A DNA stretch of 64,000 nucleotides from Pedobacter rhodius (GTDB lineage: Bacteria; Bacteroidota; Bacteroidia; Sphingobacteriales; Sphingobacteriaceae), in the NCBI RefSeq assembly GCF_027213645.1, contig NZ_JAPWGL010000004.1, positions 310,001 through 374,000 on the forward strand. Reading direction: 5' to 3'. How positions within the stretch are numbered: the stretch's first letter is position 1; every line of letters begins with the position of its first letter. The position numbers and the translations under genes were made by a program. Positions 17,633 to 26,460 of the stretch are shown piece after piece. The notes below the pieces were generated by a model. It had not been told where the DNA came from and made no database searches. It was given only the letters and a program-made list of their open reading frames with translations.

Positions 17633-17663
17633 AATTTAAATTTTAGGTTAAATATTTTGCCTA

Positions 17664-18230
17664 TTATTTTTTAGTTCCTGAAATTGCCAGAGCCAAACGA
17701 AGTCCAAAAAAGGAAACCTGCCCTCCGCTGCTTTTCCAACCCTCATAACGAAGGCCGAGATCTGCACTATAATGCTTGGAAATTGGAATGCTGGCACCCA
17801 AAGTCGGTCCGTAGGCAAAAGAGGTATTGAGTCGGTCTCCAAGGGTATTTGCTGCACCAAGCTCAAGGGCAGCGTAATAGATACCTTCAAAGTAATATTT
17901 TGCTCCGACTTTAATTGGAACAACACCATTCATGCTTGTTGGCTCTCCTAAATAATCGAGACGTTTTTTTACCTCATCCCTGTAGCGGAAAGTCATATAG
18001 CCCGCAGATCCGGTTAGGTTGAGGTGCTCCGAAACCTTGAATTCCACTTTTGTTGATGCCCCGTATCCGTTGACATAAGTTTTAGCCGTCTTTCCGGTCG
18101 GAAAGCCCATGACAAAGCCTACCGATATCCTGGGGACGGCAGTTTGATCTTGCGCCTTTACCTTTACAGTCATCAATAACAGGAAACAGATCAGAAAAGA
18201 TTGAAATGTCCATCCGGCATAGGCACTCAT
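17664..18230 (-). CDS. Outer-membrane beta-barrel protein
   Basis: A 188-residue protein with a signal peptide (about 1-27, ending VKAQ) followed by alternating polar and hydrophobic strands typical of an eight-stranded small barrel (for example YGASTKVEFKVSEHLNLTGSAG and GVVPIKVGAKYYFEG). It ends in residues ALAISGTKK rather than a terminal Phe. Its start overlaps the stop of the upstream gene as ATGA (18227-18230), so translation is coupled. The function is unknown; it lies in the RND efflux neighbourhood and may respond to the same stress. Confidence 0.75.
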   Translation of the reverse strand: MSAYAGWTFQSFLICFLLLMTVKVKAQDQTAVPRISVGFVMGFPTGKTAKTYVNGYGASTKVEFKVSEHLNLTGSAGYMTFRYRDEVKKRLDYLGEPTSMNGVVPIKVGAKYYFEGIYYAALELGAANTLGDRLNTSFAYGPTLGASIPISKHYSADLGLRYEGWKSSGGQVSFFGLRLALAISGTKK

Positions 18231-18457
18231 AGGGAGGTCCTGTAAAAAATGTTTAACTCGGCCGCAATGCTTTCCAGGTAAGGGGCAAGCTTAAAATCTC
18301 TTGATACAAAGGATATTACCCCTTGTTTTTTACATTCCCAGACCGTCCCAACCAGCTCTCCCTCGATGTAGACCTGGTTGCATCTTTCTTTTGGGACATC
18401 TATGCAAATGTGTTTTCCCGCAATTTCAAACTCATGGTTAAATTCTAAATCTTTCAT
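18227..18457 (-). CDS. Small hypothetical protein upstream of outer-membrane barrel
   Basis: A 76-residue protein without signal peptide or membrane segment. It has two cysteines (Cys17 region in KHICIDVP, and VWECKKQG). No family was recognised. ATGA overlap with the barrel gene at 18227-18230 and a 68-bp gap from the RND adaptor indicate it belongs to the efflux operon. A cytoplasmic accessory or regulatory role is possible but not shown. Confidence 0.6.
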   Translation of the reverse strand: MKDLEFNHEFEIAGKHICIDVPKERCNQVYIEGELVGTVWECKKQGVISFVSRDFKLAPYLESIAAELNIFYRTSL

Positions 18458-18525
18458 ATTTTCCTTTTTTCTTATCTGACTAATAAAAAGATTTGCCGGG
18501 CGGCTAATATCCGCCCGGCAATGTT

Positions 18526-19605
18526 TTATAGCGCCTGACCGCTTTTGATCTCATCGTTCGCGGGCGAAATAATCTCTGTCCCGGCTTTGATGGAACCAAA
18601 AATCTCGGTCATCTCTTTTCCCTTCATCCCTTCCTTAATGTCAACGAGCTTGGCTTTACCATTTGCAATTTCCACTACGTACTTCCGTTCTGTAGAACGC
18701 ACGATAGCAGAATTAGGCACAAGAAGCGAAGTCGCACCGGATTTAAGCGGGATTTCAACCTCGGCATACATGCCGGCCTTCAACCTGTTATCTTTATTGG
18801 CCATGTCAACCTCGACGATTTCCTGGCGCATGTTGCCCAGTGAATTTGCAGACCGGCTGATCTTGGCCTGGCGCTGTTCCCCCGGCAGCGCATTGAAGCG
18901 GAACTTGACCATCTGGCTTAGGTCCACTTTGTCTACATAATCCTCAGGTATAGAAACTTCAAGCCTCATGTGGGTCAGGTCCTGCAATACCAGCATGGGT
19001 AGGTCCGAAGATTTGCCCGCCGACACCAGTGCTCCCGGTGATACATTCCTGTCAACGATCACCCCGTCAAAAGGCGCATATACTTTCAAGTAGTCCTGCA
19101 TGGTACGTACGGAGGATACATTTGACCGCTCAGCCTCAGCTATGGCCTTATCTCCTTTCATCCTGGAAAGCGCATTATCAAGTTCTAGCGGAGATACCGA
19201 ACCTTCCTCTTTTGCTGCTTCTTTCAGACGTCTGTATTTCTCACTGCTCGCCGATGCGGTCTCCCGTGCCTGCAGGTAACGGGAATTTGCCGATTGCAAT
19301 TGTGATTCGAGTTCCGGTGCTTCCAGGGTCATCAGCAGCTGGCCTTTGGTCACCTTAGAACCCAAATCGACCAGTATAGCCTTTACAAAGCCGTTGGCCT
19401 TTGGAAAAATATTTACCTGGTTGAAAGGCTTGAGCACGCCCGGAATGCGGGTAAAACTCGATAGGGCCTCTTCTTCAACCTTAGCCGTTTCATATTTGGC
19501 TTCCTTACCGTTTTTTTCCGGACTGATGTCCACAGGTTTCTGGTTTCCGCCACAGGCGGCCAGAGTACTTATAATTATTATGATGGGAATGAATCTGGTT
19601 TTCAT
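18526..19605 (-). CDS. RND efflux periplasmic adaptor lipoprotein
   Basis: A 359-residue membrane-fusion protein with lipobox LAAC18, a lipoyl half-motif near 60-95 (NGFVKAILVDLGSKVTKGQ), a helical hairpin (about 105-155), the second lipoyl half with YAPFDGVIVDRNVSPGALV (about 175-195) and a beta-barrel/membrane-proximal C-terminus. Unlike the adaptor at 4905 it has no heavy-metal-binding domain. The permease gene lies 12 bp upstream and TolC beyond it, giving the order tolC-permease-adaptor in transcription. It should bridge the pump and the outer-membrane channel. Confidence 0.92.
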   Translation of the reverse strand: MKTRFIPIIIIISTLAACGGNQKPVDISPEKNGKEAKYETAKVEEEALSSFTRIPGVLKPFNQVNIFPKANGFVKAILVDLGSKVTKGQLLMTLEAPELESQLQSANSRYLQARETASASSEKYRRLKEAAKEEGSVSPLELDNALSRMKGDKAIAEAERSNVSSVRTMQDYLKVYAPFDGVIVDRNVSPGALVSAGKSSDLPMLVLQDLTHMRLEVSIPEDYVDKVDLSQMVKFRFNALPGEQRQAKISRSANSLGNMRQEIVEVDMANKDNRLKAGMYAEVEIPLKSGATSLLVPNSAIVRSTERKYVVEIANGKAKLVDIKEGMKGKEMTEIFGSIKAGTEIISPANDEIKSGQAL

Positions 19606-19617
19606 GTTGTTTATCTT

Positions 19618-22600
19618 TTAAATTCTTGTTTTTCTAGGCATTAGGTTTGGTTCTTTTAAACTGCTTTTTTTCTGTACCCAAGCGAAAACCTGCGGAAGGA
19701 TGAAGAGCGCGGCAAGGGTTGAAAAGAATAGCCCGCCAATAACAGCCCTGCCGAGCGGCGCGGTCTGTTCACCGGATTCGCCCATACCGGAGGCCATCGG
19801 GATCATCCCGGCTATCATCGCAAAACTGGTCATCAGGATCGGCCTTAAACGAATCCCGGCACTCACCACTGCCGCCCGGGTAGAATCCTTGTAATCCAGC
19901 CTGAGTTTTTCGGCGTTGGTCACGATAAGTATCGCATTGGCCACTGACACCCCGGTGGACATGATCATCCCCATGTAGCTCTGCAGGTTAAGCGTAGAAC
20001 CTGTAAGCAATAATGCGGTAAGCGACCCAAGGATTACAGCAGGAACGGTCGAAAGAACCGTCAGTGAAAGCTTGAAAGACTGGTAATTGGCCGCAAGCAG
20101 CAGGAAGATCACCAATATCGCAAAAGCAAGTCCGCCCTGAAGAGAAGATAGTGTTTCAGTCAACAGGCTCGACATACCTTTCACTTCAGCAGTTAGTCCC
20201 TTAGGAGGCGTGCCTACGGACTTTAGTGCCTTTTCTACATCAGCAGTTGCCGTTCCAAGATCCTTTTTATAAATGTTTGCGCTCACGGTCAGAAAGCGTC
20301 TTGGCCCGGAGCGGTCATATTCTCCTGGAAGGTAACTGGTATTGAAAGTAGCGATGTCGCCCAGTACCGGACTGCTCTGCCCTTTAACCAAAGGAATTTC
20401 TTTGAGCTCATCCATTGTATTCATGACATACTCTGGAACCTGTACCTGTACCTGGTAGGTATAGGCGGTTTTTTCATCGAGCCATTGGTTCTTCTCAGTA
20501 AATCGGCTGGATGAGGTACTTGCAGTAACTGACCTTGCGATATCAACCACGTTCAGCCCAAACTGCGCCGCCTTTAATCTATCAAGGGTAATAGAAACCA
20601 CGGGAATGTGCAGGGGCTGGGCAATCTGGATATCACGGAGGTAATCTATTTTTTTAAGTTTAGAGAGCACCTTATTAGAGTAAGACTCGATCTGGTCCAT
20701 ATCTTTTCCTGCTACTCTGATCTCAATAGGAGTTGCAGCGCCTTGGCTCATAATCTTTTCGGTCATGTCAATCGGCTCAAAGGTGATACGTAGGTCAGGA
20801 AGTTTATAAGCGATGTTCTTTCTCAGCGCATCTTTCAGCTCATCCATATTTACCTTATAATCTTCATCAAGGTTCACCTGAAGCACAGCCTCATGGGTAC
20901 CGGTATTGAAGATATATAAGTTACTTGTTCCGTAACTACTCGGAATAAGCCCAACGTATCCCGAACTAACAGCGATATGGTTATCTACTGTCTGATTGAT
21001 AATGGAAAGTACCTGCTTAAATTTCTCCTCGGTGCGCTCTAATCTGGTACCGTCCGGCGCTTTTATGCGGATCTGGAACTGTCCGTTGTTGAGTTTGGGC
21101 ATCATGTCCTTGCCGATAAATACAAAGCCCAATCCCGCGAGAGCAATGACCAGAACTAAATAAATCCCGACAATACCTTTTTTCATCGGCATCCACCGCT
21201 GGATGATTGCCATAAACCGCACCTTCACCCTTTCAAAGAAATCATTTTTTTCCGGTTCATCCTTTTCATTTTGCAGATGCTTTTCTACCTGCTCTCCTTG
21301 CCTCTCGTCCAGGGCCTCTCCTGCATGAGCATGGATCTTACCATGGTCATAGTGCTGGTAACGTTCTTCCTTTATCATCCAGTTGGATAGAATGGGAACC
21401 AGGGTCTGGGCCACGATGAAAGATACAATCATGGTAAAACCGATTGAAAGGGACAATGGAAGGAACATCGCCTTTGGTATCCCGTTCATCATAAAAGATG
21501 GTGCAAATACGGCCAGAATACACAGCAGGATGAGCAGCAGCGGGAATGCGATTTCTTCACAGGCATCGTAAATGGCTTCGCGTTTGGGCTTGCCCATTTC
21601 CAGGTGCTGATGGATATTTTCGATCGTCACCGTTGCCTGATCGACCAGGATCCCTATTGCAAGTGCCAGACCGCTCAAGGTCATGATATTTATGGTCTGA
21701 CCGAACATGCCTAGTAAAAGCACCCCAATTAAAATCGATACCGGAATGGTGATCACCACGATAAGACTGCTTCGCAGATCACGCAGGAATAGCAATACCA
21801 TTAGGCCCGTTAATAGTGCACCAAGACCACCTTCAGTGATCAGGCTTTTTACCGAGTTGATAACGGCAACAGACTGGTCAAATTCATAAGAGATGTGGAC
21901 ATCGTCCGGCAAGAGGCTCTGCATTTCGGGGATTTTGGCCTTTAAGGACTTTACCACTGACCAAGTCGAGGCGTCTGCTGTTTTGACCACAGGAATATAC
22001 ACAGACCGTTTCCCGTTGATCAATGCATAATCCACGGTAACATCCGCTGCATCGGCAACCCTTGCCACATCCCTTACCAATATTGAAACGCCGTTTTTTG
22101 TAGCTATTGGAATGTTGTTGAATTCATCGACCGTTTTAACCAGGGAGTTCATAGAGGTCACCATCATGGTATTGTCCAACCTTAGATTTCCCGAAGGAGA
22201 CATGACATTGAACTTGGATAAAGCCCCTACCACCTCGTCCGGAGTCAGATTATAACTCCTTAATTTGCTCGGATCTACACTAATGGTAATCGAGCGGGAA
22301 TTGGCACCGAATGGCGGTGGCGCTGAAAGCCCTGCGACAGAGGAAAACATGGGCCTGATACGCGTTGCCGCCATATCATAGATTTCTTTCAGACTGCGGG
22401 ATTTGGCCGAGAGTACAAGCTGGCCTACTGGCAGTGAAGAGGCATCAAAGCGGACCACCTGCGGAGGCAATGCGCCTGGAGGGAAGAACTTCATGGCCCG
22501 GTTAACCTGCAAGGCAACTTGGGCAGAAGCCTCTGCCATATTGGTGCTTTCATAAAAACTCAGCTTTAGCATCGTCAAACCCTGAATGTTTTTGGCGGTA

Positions 22601-22839
22601 ATATTCTTAACGCCATTAACATAAAGAAACTGATCCTGTAGACGAGTGGAGAAGAAGCCCTCCATCTGTTGTGGAGACATACCTCCGTAGGATTCAATAA
22701 CATATATTGTCGGCGAATTAAGCTGGGGGAAAATATCTATTGGGATCTTCAACGCACTGAGAACTGCAAAGAGCAGTAAACTCGCGGTGATCACCACTGT
22801 TGTAATCGGCTTTTTCAGGGCCGAGGTAACCATTGACAT
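19618..22839 (-). CDS. RND efflux permease
   Basis: A 1073-residue inner-membrane pump with the RND plan: one helix, large periplasmic loop, helices 2-6 (about 335-495), a cytoplasmic linker, helix 7, second periplasmic loop and helices 8-12 (about 880-1060). The proton-relay region reads GILVDQATVTIENI, with one Asp rather than the DD pair of AcrB. A His/Glu-rich linker at about 493-535 (HYDHGKIHAHAGEALDERQ) could sense or buffer metal. The family resembles Bacteroidota pumps intermediate between multidrug and metal types; the substrate cannot be told from sequence. Flanked by TolC (7 bp) and adaptor (12 bp). Confidence 0.93.
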   Translation of the reverse strand: MSMVTSALKKPITTVVITASLLLFAVLSALKIPIDIFPQLNSPTIYVIESYGGMSPQQMEGFFSTRLQDQFLYVNGVKNITAKNIQGLTMLKLSFYESTNMAEASAQVALQVNRAMKFFPPGALPPQVVRFDASSLPVGQLVLSAKSRSLKEIYDMAATRIRPMFSSVAGLSAPPPFGANSRSITISVDPSKLRSYNLTPDEVVGALSKFNVMSPSGNLRLDNTMMVTSMNSLVKTVDEFNNIPIATKNGVSILVRDVARVADAADVTVDYALINGKRSVYIPVVKTADASTWSVVKSLKAKIPEMQSLLPDDVHISYEFDQSVAVINSVKSLITEGGLGALLTGLMVLLFLRDLRSSLIVVITIPVSILIGVLLLGMFGQTINIMTLSGLALAIGILVDQATVTIENIHQHLEMGKPKREAIYDACEEIAFPLLLILLCILAVFAPSFMMNGIPKAMFLPLSLSIGFTMIVSFIVAQTLVPILSNWMIKEERYQHYDHGKIHAHAGEALDERQGEQVEKHLQNEKDEPEKNDFFERVKVRFMAIIQRWMPMKKGIVGIYLVLVIALAGLGFVFIGKDMMPKLNNGQFQIRIKAPDGTRLERTEEKFKQVLSIINQTVDNHIAVSSGYVGLIPSSYGTSNLYIFNTGTHEAVLQVNLDEDYKVNMDELKDALRKNIAYKLPDLRITFEPIDMTEKIMSQGAATPIEIRVAGKDMDQIESYSNKVLSKLKKIDYLRDIQIAQPLHIPVVSITLDRLKAAQFGLNVVDIARSVTASTSSSRFTEKNQWLDEKTAYTYQVQVQVPEYVMNTMDELKEIPLVKGQSSPVLGDIATFNTSYLPGEYDRSGPRRFLTVSANIYKKDLGTATADVEKALKSVGTPPKGLTAEVKGMSSLLTETLSSLQGGLAFAILVIFLLLAANYQSFKLSLTVLSTVPAVILGSLTALLLTGSTLNLQSYMGMIMSTGVSVANAILIVTNAEKLRLDYKDSTRAAVVSAGIRLRPILMTSFAMIAGMIPMASGMGESGEQTAPLGRAVIGGLFFSTLAALFILPQVFAWVQKKSSLKEPNLMPRKTRI

Positions 22840-22846
22840 ATCTTTA

Positions 22847-24238
22847 TTATTTTAATGTGTTTAACAGTGAATCTACTTGGTTGGTGGCGATAGCCTTTTG
22901 AAAAAGCGCCCGGATGTACAGATATTTTGCGTTGACAAAATCGGTTTCTGCACGATAAAGGATGGTTAGGGCTGCATTGAGCTCAATGATGTCGGTCAGC
23001 CCGTTCTTGTAAAGCGAGAGCTTCTGGCGATACCCTGCGGCCGCTGCCTTTAGCTGGTTTGGTATTTCATCGAGTCTCTTATGCGCGGTACTGATCTCAA
23101 GTCCTGCTTGAAGGGCGGCATTTGATAACATTAACCTTTCCTGCTGTAGTTCCTTTAAGTAAAAATTGCTACTGGCCTTTTGGGTCCTAAACTTCAACTG
23201 ACGCCTGCGCAGATCAAATAAGTTATAACTGATCCCTACGCCCACGAGGTAATTTTCCCGTTGCCATTCCAAGCCATTCGAGAGACTGTTGAAATTGTCA
23301 TTGGCATCAATGCTTGATCCCCTTGACCAGGCAGCAGCTTGCAGGCTTACCTTTGGATTATAGGCTTTTTTGACCAGGTTTTCCTTCTCAACGCTGCTTA
23401 GATAATTGCTTTTGTAGAAATCAAGCAGCGGATGACTTGAACTGTCAGTCAGTTTTACCGATAGGTTTACCTCAAGCGATTTTAGCCGATCCAGGATCGT
23501 ACTGTCAGCGACAATACTTTCCGGATTTAGCCCGCTGATTGCTGCAATGTCGAGCTGAACCTGTCTGTAGGTATTGTCCATTTCAATATAGTTCAACCTT
23601 GATTTGGAGAGTTCGGCCCCTGCGATACTGGTATCCACACCCGGACGCACACCGCTTCTGGCAAGGGATAAAATCGAACGGTTGATCTGCTCATTGCGAC
23701 TGATATTGCTTGCTTGAATGGATAGCATGTCCTGAAGCTTTAGTAGACTCAGGTAATCATCAATAGCGATGGCCCTTGTCTGGTATCGGCGCTGGGCAAA
23801 CTTGGATCGTTCAGCGACAAGTTCTGATTTGGCGACTGCATTCTGAGCTTTATAGGCACCAAAATTATAGACCTCCCAATCAAGGGAGACAATACCAAGA
23901 TTAGTAAGTGTAGCCTTGGTAGTGCTTTCAGTCCTAACACCTCTGGAATTGGAGGGAACTATACCAAAGGCCATATAAGGTCCTGCCACGTTATTGTTTG
24001 AGCCCAGATCTGCCTGATAATTAAGCTTCAGATTTGGAAGGGCATTCGCCGCGGTCTCTCTTAACTGGGCGGCACGAATATCAACTGCTGCTGAATCAGC
24101 GGCCAGTGAAGGTGAAAAAGCGGTCACGTGATCGATCAGATCAACGATCCCGATGGGCTTTGGGGAGGTTTGGGCATGGCTTTCCAGCCCCATATATAAA
24201 AGTGGGAACAAACAGAAAATCTGTTTAATACGGATCAT
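22847..24238 (-). CDS. TolC-family outer-membrane efflux protein
   Basis: A 463-residue protein with a signal peptide (about 1-23, ending SHAQ) and the internally repeated long-helix and beta-strand plan of TolC. Typical segments include ALPNLKLNYQADLGS, RGSSIDANDNF and the second-repeat YRQKLSLYKNGLTDIIELNAALTILYRAE. It forms the outer-membrane exit duct for the permease 7 bp downstream. It is the first gene of the operon; no clear -7 box was found in the 126 bp upstream. Confidence 0.92.
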   Translation of the reverse strand: MIRIKQIFCLFPLLYMGLESHAQTSPKPIGIVDLIDHVTAFSPSLAADSAAVDIRAAQLRETAANALPNLKLNYQADLGSNNNVAGPYMAFGIVPSNSRGVRTESTTKATLTNLGIVSLDWEVYNFGAYKAQNAVAKSELVAERSKFAQRRYQTRAIAIDDYLSLLKLQDMLSIQASNISRNEQINRSILSLARSGVRPGVDTSIAGAELSKSRLNYIEMDNTYRQVQLDIAAISGLNPESIVADSTILDRLKSLEVNLSVKLTDSSSHPLLDFYKSNYLSSVEKENLVKKAYNPKVSLQAAAWSRGSSIDANDNFNSLSNGLEWQRENYLVGVGISYNLFDLRRRQLKFRTQKASSNFYLKELQQERLMLSNAALQAGLEISTAHKRLDEIPNQLKAAAAGYRQKLSLYKNGLTDIIELNAALTILYRAETDFVNAKYLYIRALFQKAIATNQVDSLLNTLK

Positions 24239-24364
24239 GTCTTTAAATTAAAATTTAAGGAAAAAGATTTGACGGACGTCTTGGACAGGAAACACGGTGA
24301 TTAACCGGCCGTCGTCACTTCATCATATGAAGGACCTGTCAATAAAAGAAAATTGAGATAAATC

Positions 24365-24760
24365 TCAGATCCGAAAGACCTGGTTGGAAATATAAATTGG
24401 GACTGATCCGGCAATCCTGTATCTGATCTCAAGAAAATACCTGTTTAGGTTAGAGGCTAAAAGCGAAAGCCCCAAAAATAAGATGACGCCGATAAGAAAA
24501 GCTTCCAAAACAGGAAGCACGGTTTTCTTGCGTTCATCAAGGATACACTTAAATTGTCTGGTAATTTTTGAATCCTTTCCAAGCGGAGAAAAGCTACCTT
24601 TGTACTGCGCAGCTGATTTTATTCCCCGGGCGGACTCTAAAAGGGAGAGGTTGGATAAAAAAAAGATATTGCCCAAAGAGATAATCAGGTACAGCAAGAC
24701 GACTCCAATTATAGAGCAATTTGGTACCTGCTTAACTTTCAAACCCTTCAATTTTAACAA
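24365..24760 (-). CDS. Hypothetical membrane protein
   Basis: A 131-residue frame with two hydrophobic helices (about 17-38 and 85-108) separated by a basic polar segment (about 45-80). No family was recognised. It lies upstream of TolC on the same strand with a 126-bp gap, and nothing recognisable lies before it. A small inner-membrane protein linked to the efflux genes is possible. Coding is plausible from length and hydrophobicity but not proven. Confidence 0.5.
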   Translation of the reverse strand: MLKLKGLKVKQVPNCSIIGVVLLYLIISLGNIFFLSNLSLLESARGIKSAAQYKGSFSPLGKDSKITRQFKCILDERKKTVLPVLEAFLIGVILFLGLSLLASNLNRYFLEIRYRIAGSVPIYISNQVFRI

Positions 24761-24870
24761 CCTAAATATATAGGCGCTAAAATCTGCATTAATCTAAAAA
24801 GATGAGAGGATAAACCGCAACAAAACCGTTACAAAATATCAACAAATATTAGGTTACGATATTTCTCACC

Positions 24871-25012
24871 CTACTTTCGATTGTCATCGAATAATTTCTT
24901 TTTCCTATACTGTCCCTCCATCTTGTTGTTCAAAACTTTATCAAAATTAACCACAGCTTCACAATGCTCAAAAAGGGTCGAACTTCCGCGGGTTGACCCT
25001 ACTAAGTGGCAA
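24871..25012 (-). pseudogene. C-terminal fragment of an unidentified protein, repeat copy 1
   Basis: Read on the minus strand this gives about 46 codons ending in TAG, with the core STRGSS-x-LFEHCEAVVNF and NNKM-x-GQYRKKKL. A second copy at 47214-47336 has the same core with conservative changes (T/I, L/F, F/Y, V/I, N/D, D/E), the pattern expected of coding DNA under selection. No start codon is present, so it is a 3' remnant. The family was not recognised; the opposite strand contains only an unlikely 67-residue frame. Confidence 0.5.
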
Positions 25013-25015
25013 TAT

Positions 25016-25048
25016 GAGGCATCTAAAAAGTATGCCTCTTATTTTTTA
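25016..25048. terminator. Intrinsic terminator-like hairpin
   Basis: GAGGCAT (25016-25022) pairs perfectly with ATGCCTC (25032-25038) over a 9-base loop and is followed by a T-rich run on the plus strand. No plus-strand gene is seen just upstream, so it may be left over from removed DNA. Confidence 0.5.
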
Positions 25049-25662
25049 AACATTAAGAACTTGAAAATAAGTCACTTACAATAGATTAAATTGAATTTTT
25101 CGGTTCGAACTTTTTAGAATTTTCCCTAAAATTAAGATATACCGCAACTATTTATAAAACACCAATTGTCTAGACATCAGTGTTGAACTCCATAAACTGC
25201 TATCTAATTAGCCAAATAAGCATGTGGATTAGTTTCAATTGCGAACATCGATCAGCTTGAATATTATTCAATTATAGGATAAACGGGGGGAAATCCGTTT
25301 GGTCTAAATTTTTTTACAATTATGCGCAAATGCCATGTAGCTTGCATTTAATTTAGAAGGTACATACCCTCGGTTTAACAACGTGATTGATTTAACACCG
25401 CCATTGAAATGAAATTTGTATTTTTTGTTTTTTGAAATAATTTGATGAAGCGGGAATTGAAAGTTCATGCATTATTTAATGCATTCCTCAACTCGCATCT
25501 AGCCTTCATTTTCATAGAATTCGAATTATCAAGTACTCATCATCAAAAACTGAAATTCTTATTTGAATAATGGAATGAGTTTATGAGAATCATATCCTAA
25601 AAAACCCATTTTTTTAAGGCTAGAGAAAGGACATACCAAGAACAACCTCAAACCTTGGTAAA

Positions 25663-25690
25663 TATCAAATAATGAGGGAATAATGAAAAT
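25663..25690 (+). repeat. 28-bp interspersed motif, copy 1
   Basis: TATCAAATAATGAGGGAATA continues as ATGAAAAT. It matches the consensus T-W-TCAAAWAA-n-GRKGGAATARTGATAA shared with sites near 26268, 40042 and 40083. It lies about 95 bp beyond the stop of the copper-storage-like gene. The likely nature is a regulator binding site; the protein is unknown. Confidence 0.5.
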
Positions 25691-25782
25691 AAAATGAATG
25701 GAATAAATTTGCCTATTTATAAAAATGAAAGGGCAACTAGAATGCTGCCCTTAATCAATTAATGCTCACGGTGATTGGCATC

Positions 25783-26121
25783 TTAAGCAGCTACTCCTGT
25801 CATTCTTCTGCATTCTTCCGCACAAGCCTTACAAGCATCTGCACATTCCTGACAATGCTGGGTATGATGATTACTACACTCATCTCCGCATTGCTGGCAA
25901 ATATCTGCGCAAATACGGCAAATGTCTTGAGCAAAAGAGCTACCCATACTCATCAATTGAGCGGCAGAGTAGCAGATGGCTGCACATTGCATATCAAGCT
26001 CAATACACCGCGCCATCATTTTCACGTCTTCTTCCTGAGTGCATGAACTTGCACAATGATTGCAAATTGAAGCACACTTTAAGCATGCATCAATACAGTT
26101 TTTCCATTCATGGTATCCCAT
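25783..26121 (-). CDS. Four-helix-bundle copper-storage-like protein (Csp/DUF326)
   Basis: A 112-residue protein with 19 cysteines arranged as CxxxC and CxxC pairs along predicted helices (for example C9, C13, C16, C20, C23, C27 in the first). This is the pattern of Csp copper-storage proteins, which bind many Cu(I) ions inside a four-helix bundle. There is no signal peptide, so it should be the cytosolic (Csp3) type. It stands alone among AT-rich DNA. Upstream on its strand lies a copy of the 28-bp motif (26268-26295), a candidate operator. Role: cytoplasmic Cu(I) buffering, complementing the copper block at 1-7 kb. Confidence 0.88.
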   Translation of the reverse strand: MGYHEWKNCIDACLKCASICNHCASSCTQEEDVKMMARCIELDMQCAAICYSAAQLMSMGSSFAQDICRICADICQQCGDECSNHHTQHCQECADACKACAEECRRMTGVAA

Positions 26122-26459
26122 AACTTTAATTTTTTAGGGTTATAAAAAAAATTCCTATATAGATAACATGGTTATTTCCAGGCGGTTTCATTTTGTTTAA
26201 GAAAAGCTTTAATCCCGTGATATGATGCTTGTTTAAACGGTAGAAGAATAAGAAACTGGTTCTCGTATTCAAATAAGGAGGAATAGTGATAAATTAAATT
26301 CTCAACACCTACTTTAAGATTTTGCACATCATTTTATTAGTATTATATTTGCAATACGGAAATGGTGTCCTTCCGATTCAACCGCTTTTTTCAAAAGCTG
26401 ATGGCGCCTACAATAGAAATTCCAGCAGGTAATAAAATCTGCCGGTCAAAGTATTGTAG
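26122..26459. other. Divergent intergenic region with motif and riboswitch
   Basis: This 338-bp region separates the copper-storage-like gene (minus strand) from the fluoride-responsive operon (plus strand). It contains the 28-bp motif at 26268-26295 and the fluoride riboswitch at 26358-26460. No additional gene is visible. Confidence 0.7.
26268..26295 (+). repeat. 28-bp interspersed motif, copy 2
   Basis: TTCAAATAAGGAGGAATAGT followed by GATAAATT matches the consensus of the other three copies. It lies about 150 bp upstream of the copper-storage-like start codon and about 65 bp upstream of the fluoride aptamer, so it could serve either direction. Confidence 0.5.
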
Positions 26460-26460
26460 G
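26358..26460 (+). ncRNA. Fluoride riboswitch (crcB motif) with start-codon-sequestering hairpin
   Basis: Bases 26358-26410 fit the fluoride (crcB) aptamer: ATGGTGTCCTTCCGAT, then AACCGC, then GCTGATGGCGCCTA, in the known order and spacing. Directly after, CCTACAATA (26407-26415) pairs perfectly with TATTGTAGG (26452-26460), enclosing an inner stem (CCAGCAG/CTGCCGG, one mismatch). The second arm ends on the G of the GTG start codon at 26460. Because CCTA is shared by aptamer and hairpin, fluoride binding should prevent the hairpin and free the start site, that is, translational ON control. The genes downstream (enolase, CLC(F)) fit fluoride defence. Confidence 0.9.

Larger units (their letters stand above)
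24761..25782. other. AT-rich gene-poor stretch
   Basis: About 1 kb without an intact gene. It contains a decayed C-terminal coding fragment (24871-25012), a terminator-like hairpin (25016-25048), an inverted repeat TGCATTA-TT-TAATGCA (25468-25483) and one copy of a 28-bp motif (25663-25690). The composition is visibly richer in A+T than the flanking genes. This pattern suggests remains of a mobile or inserted segment. Confidence 0.55.

Noticed and set aside
24953..25010. tRNA or attachment site suggested by GTTCGA-type bases in the repeat
   Set aside because: No acceptor stem, D arm or anticodon arm could be folded on either strand.
24881..25084. Plus-strand frame of 67 codons
   Set aside because: The matching repeat at 47214-47336 is conserved only in the minus-strand frame, so the plus frame is a shadow.
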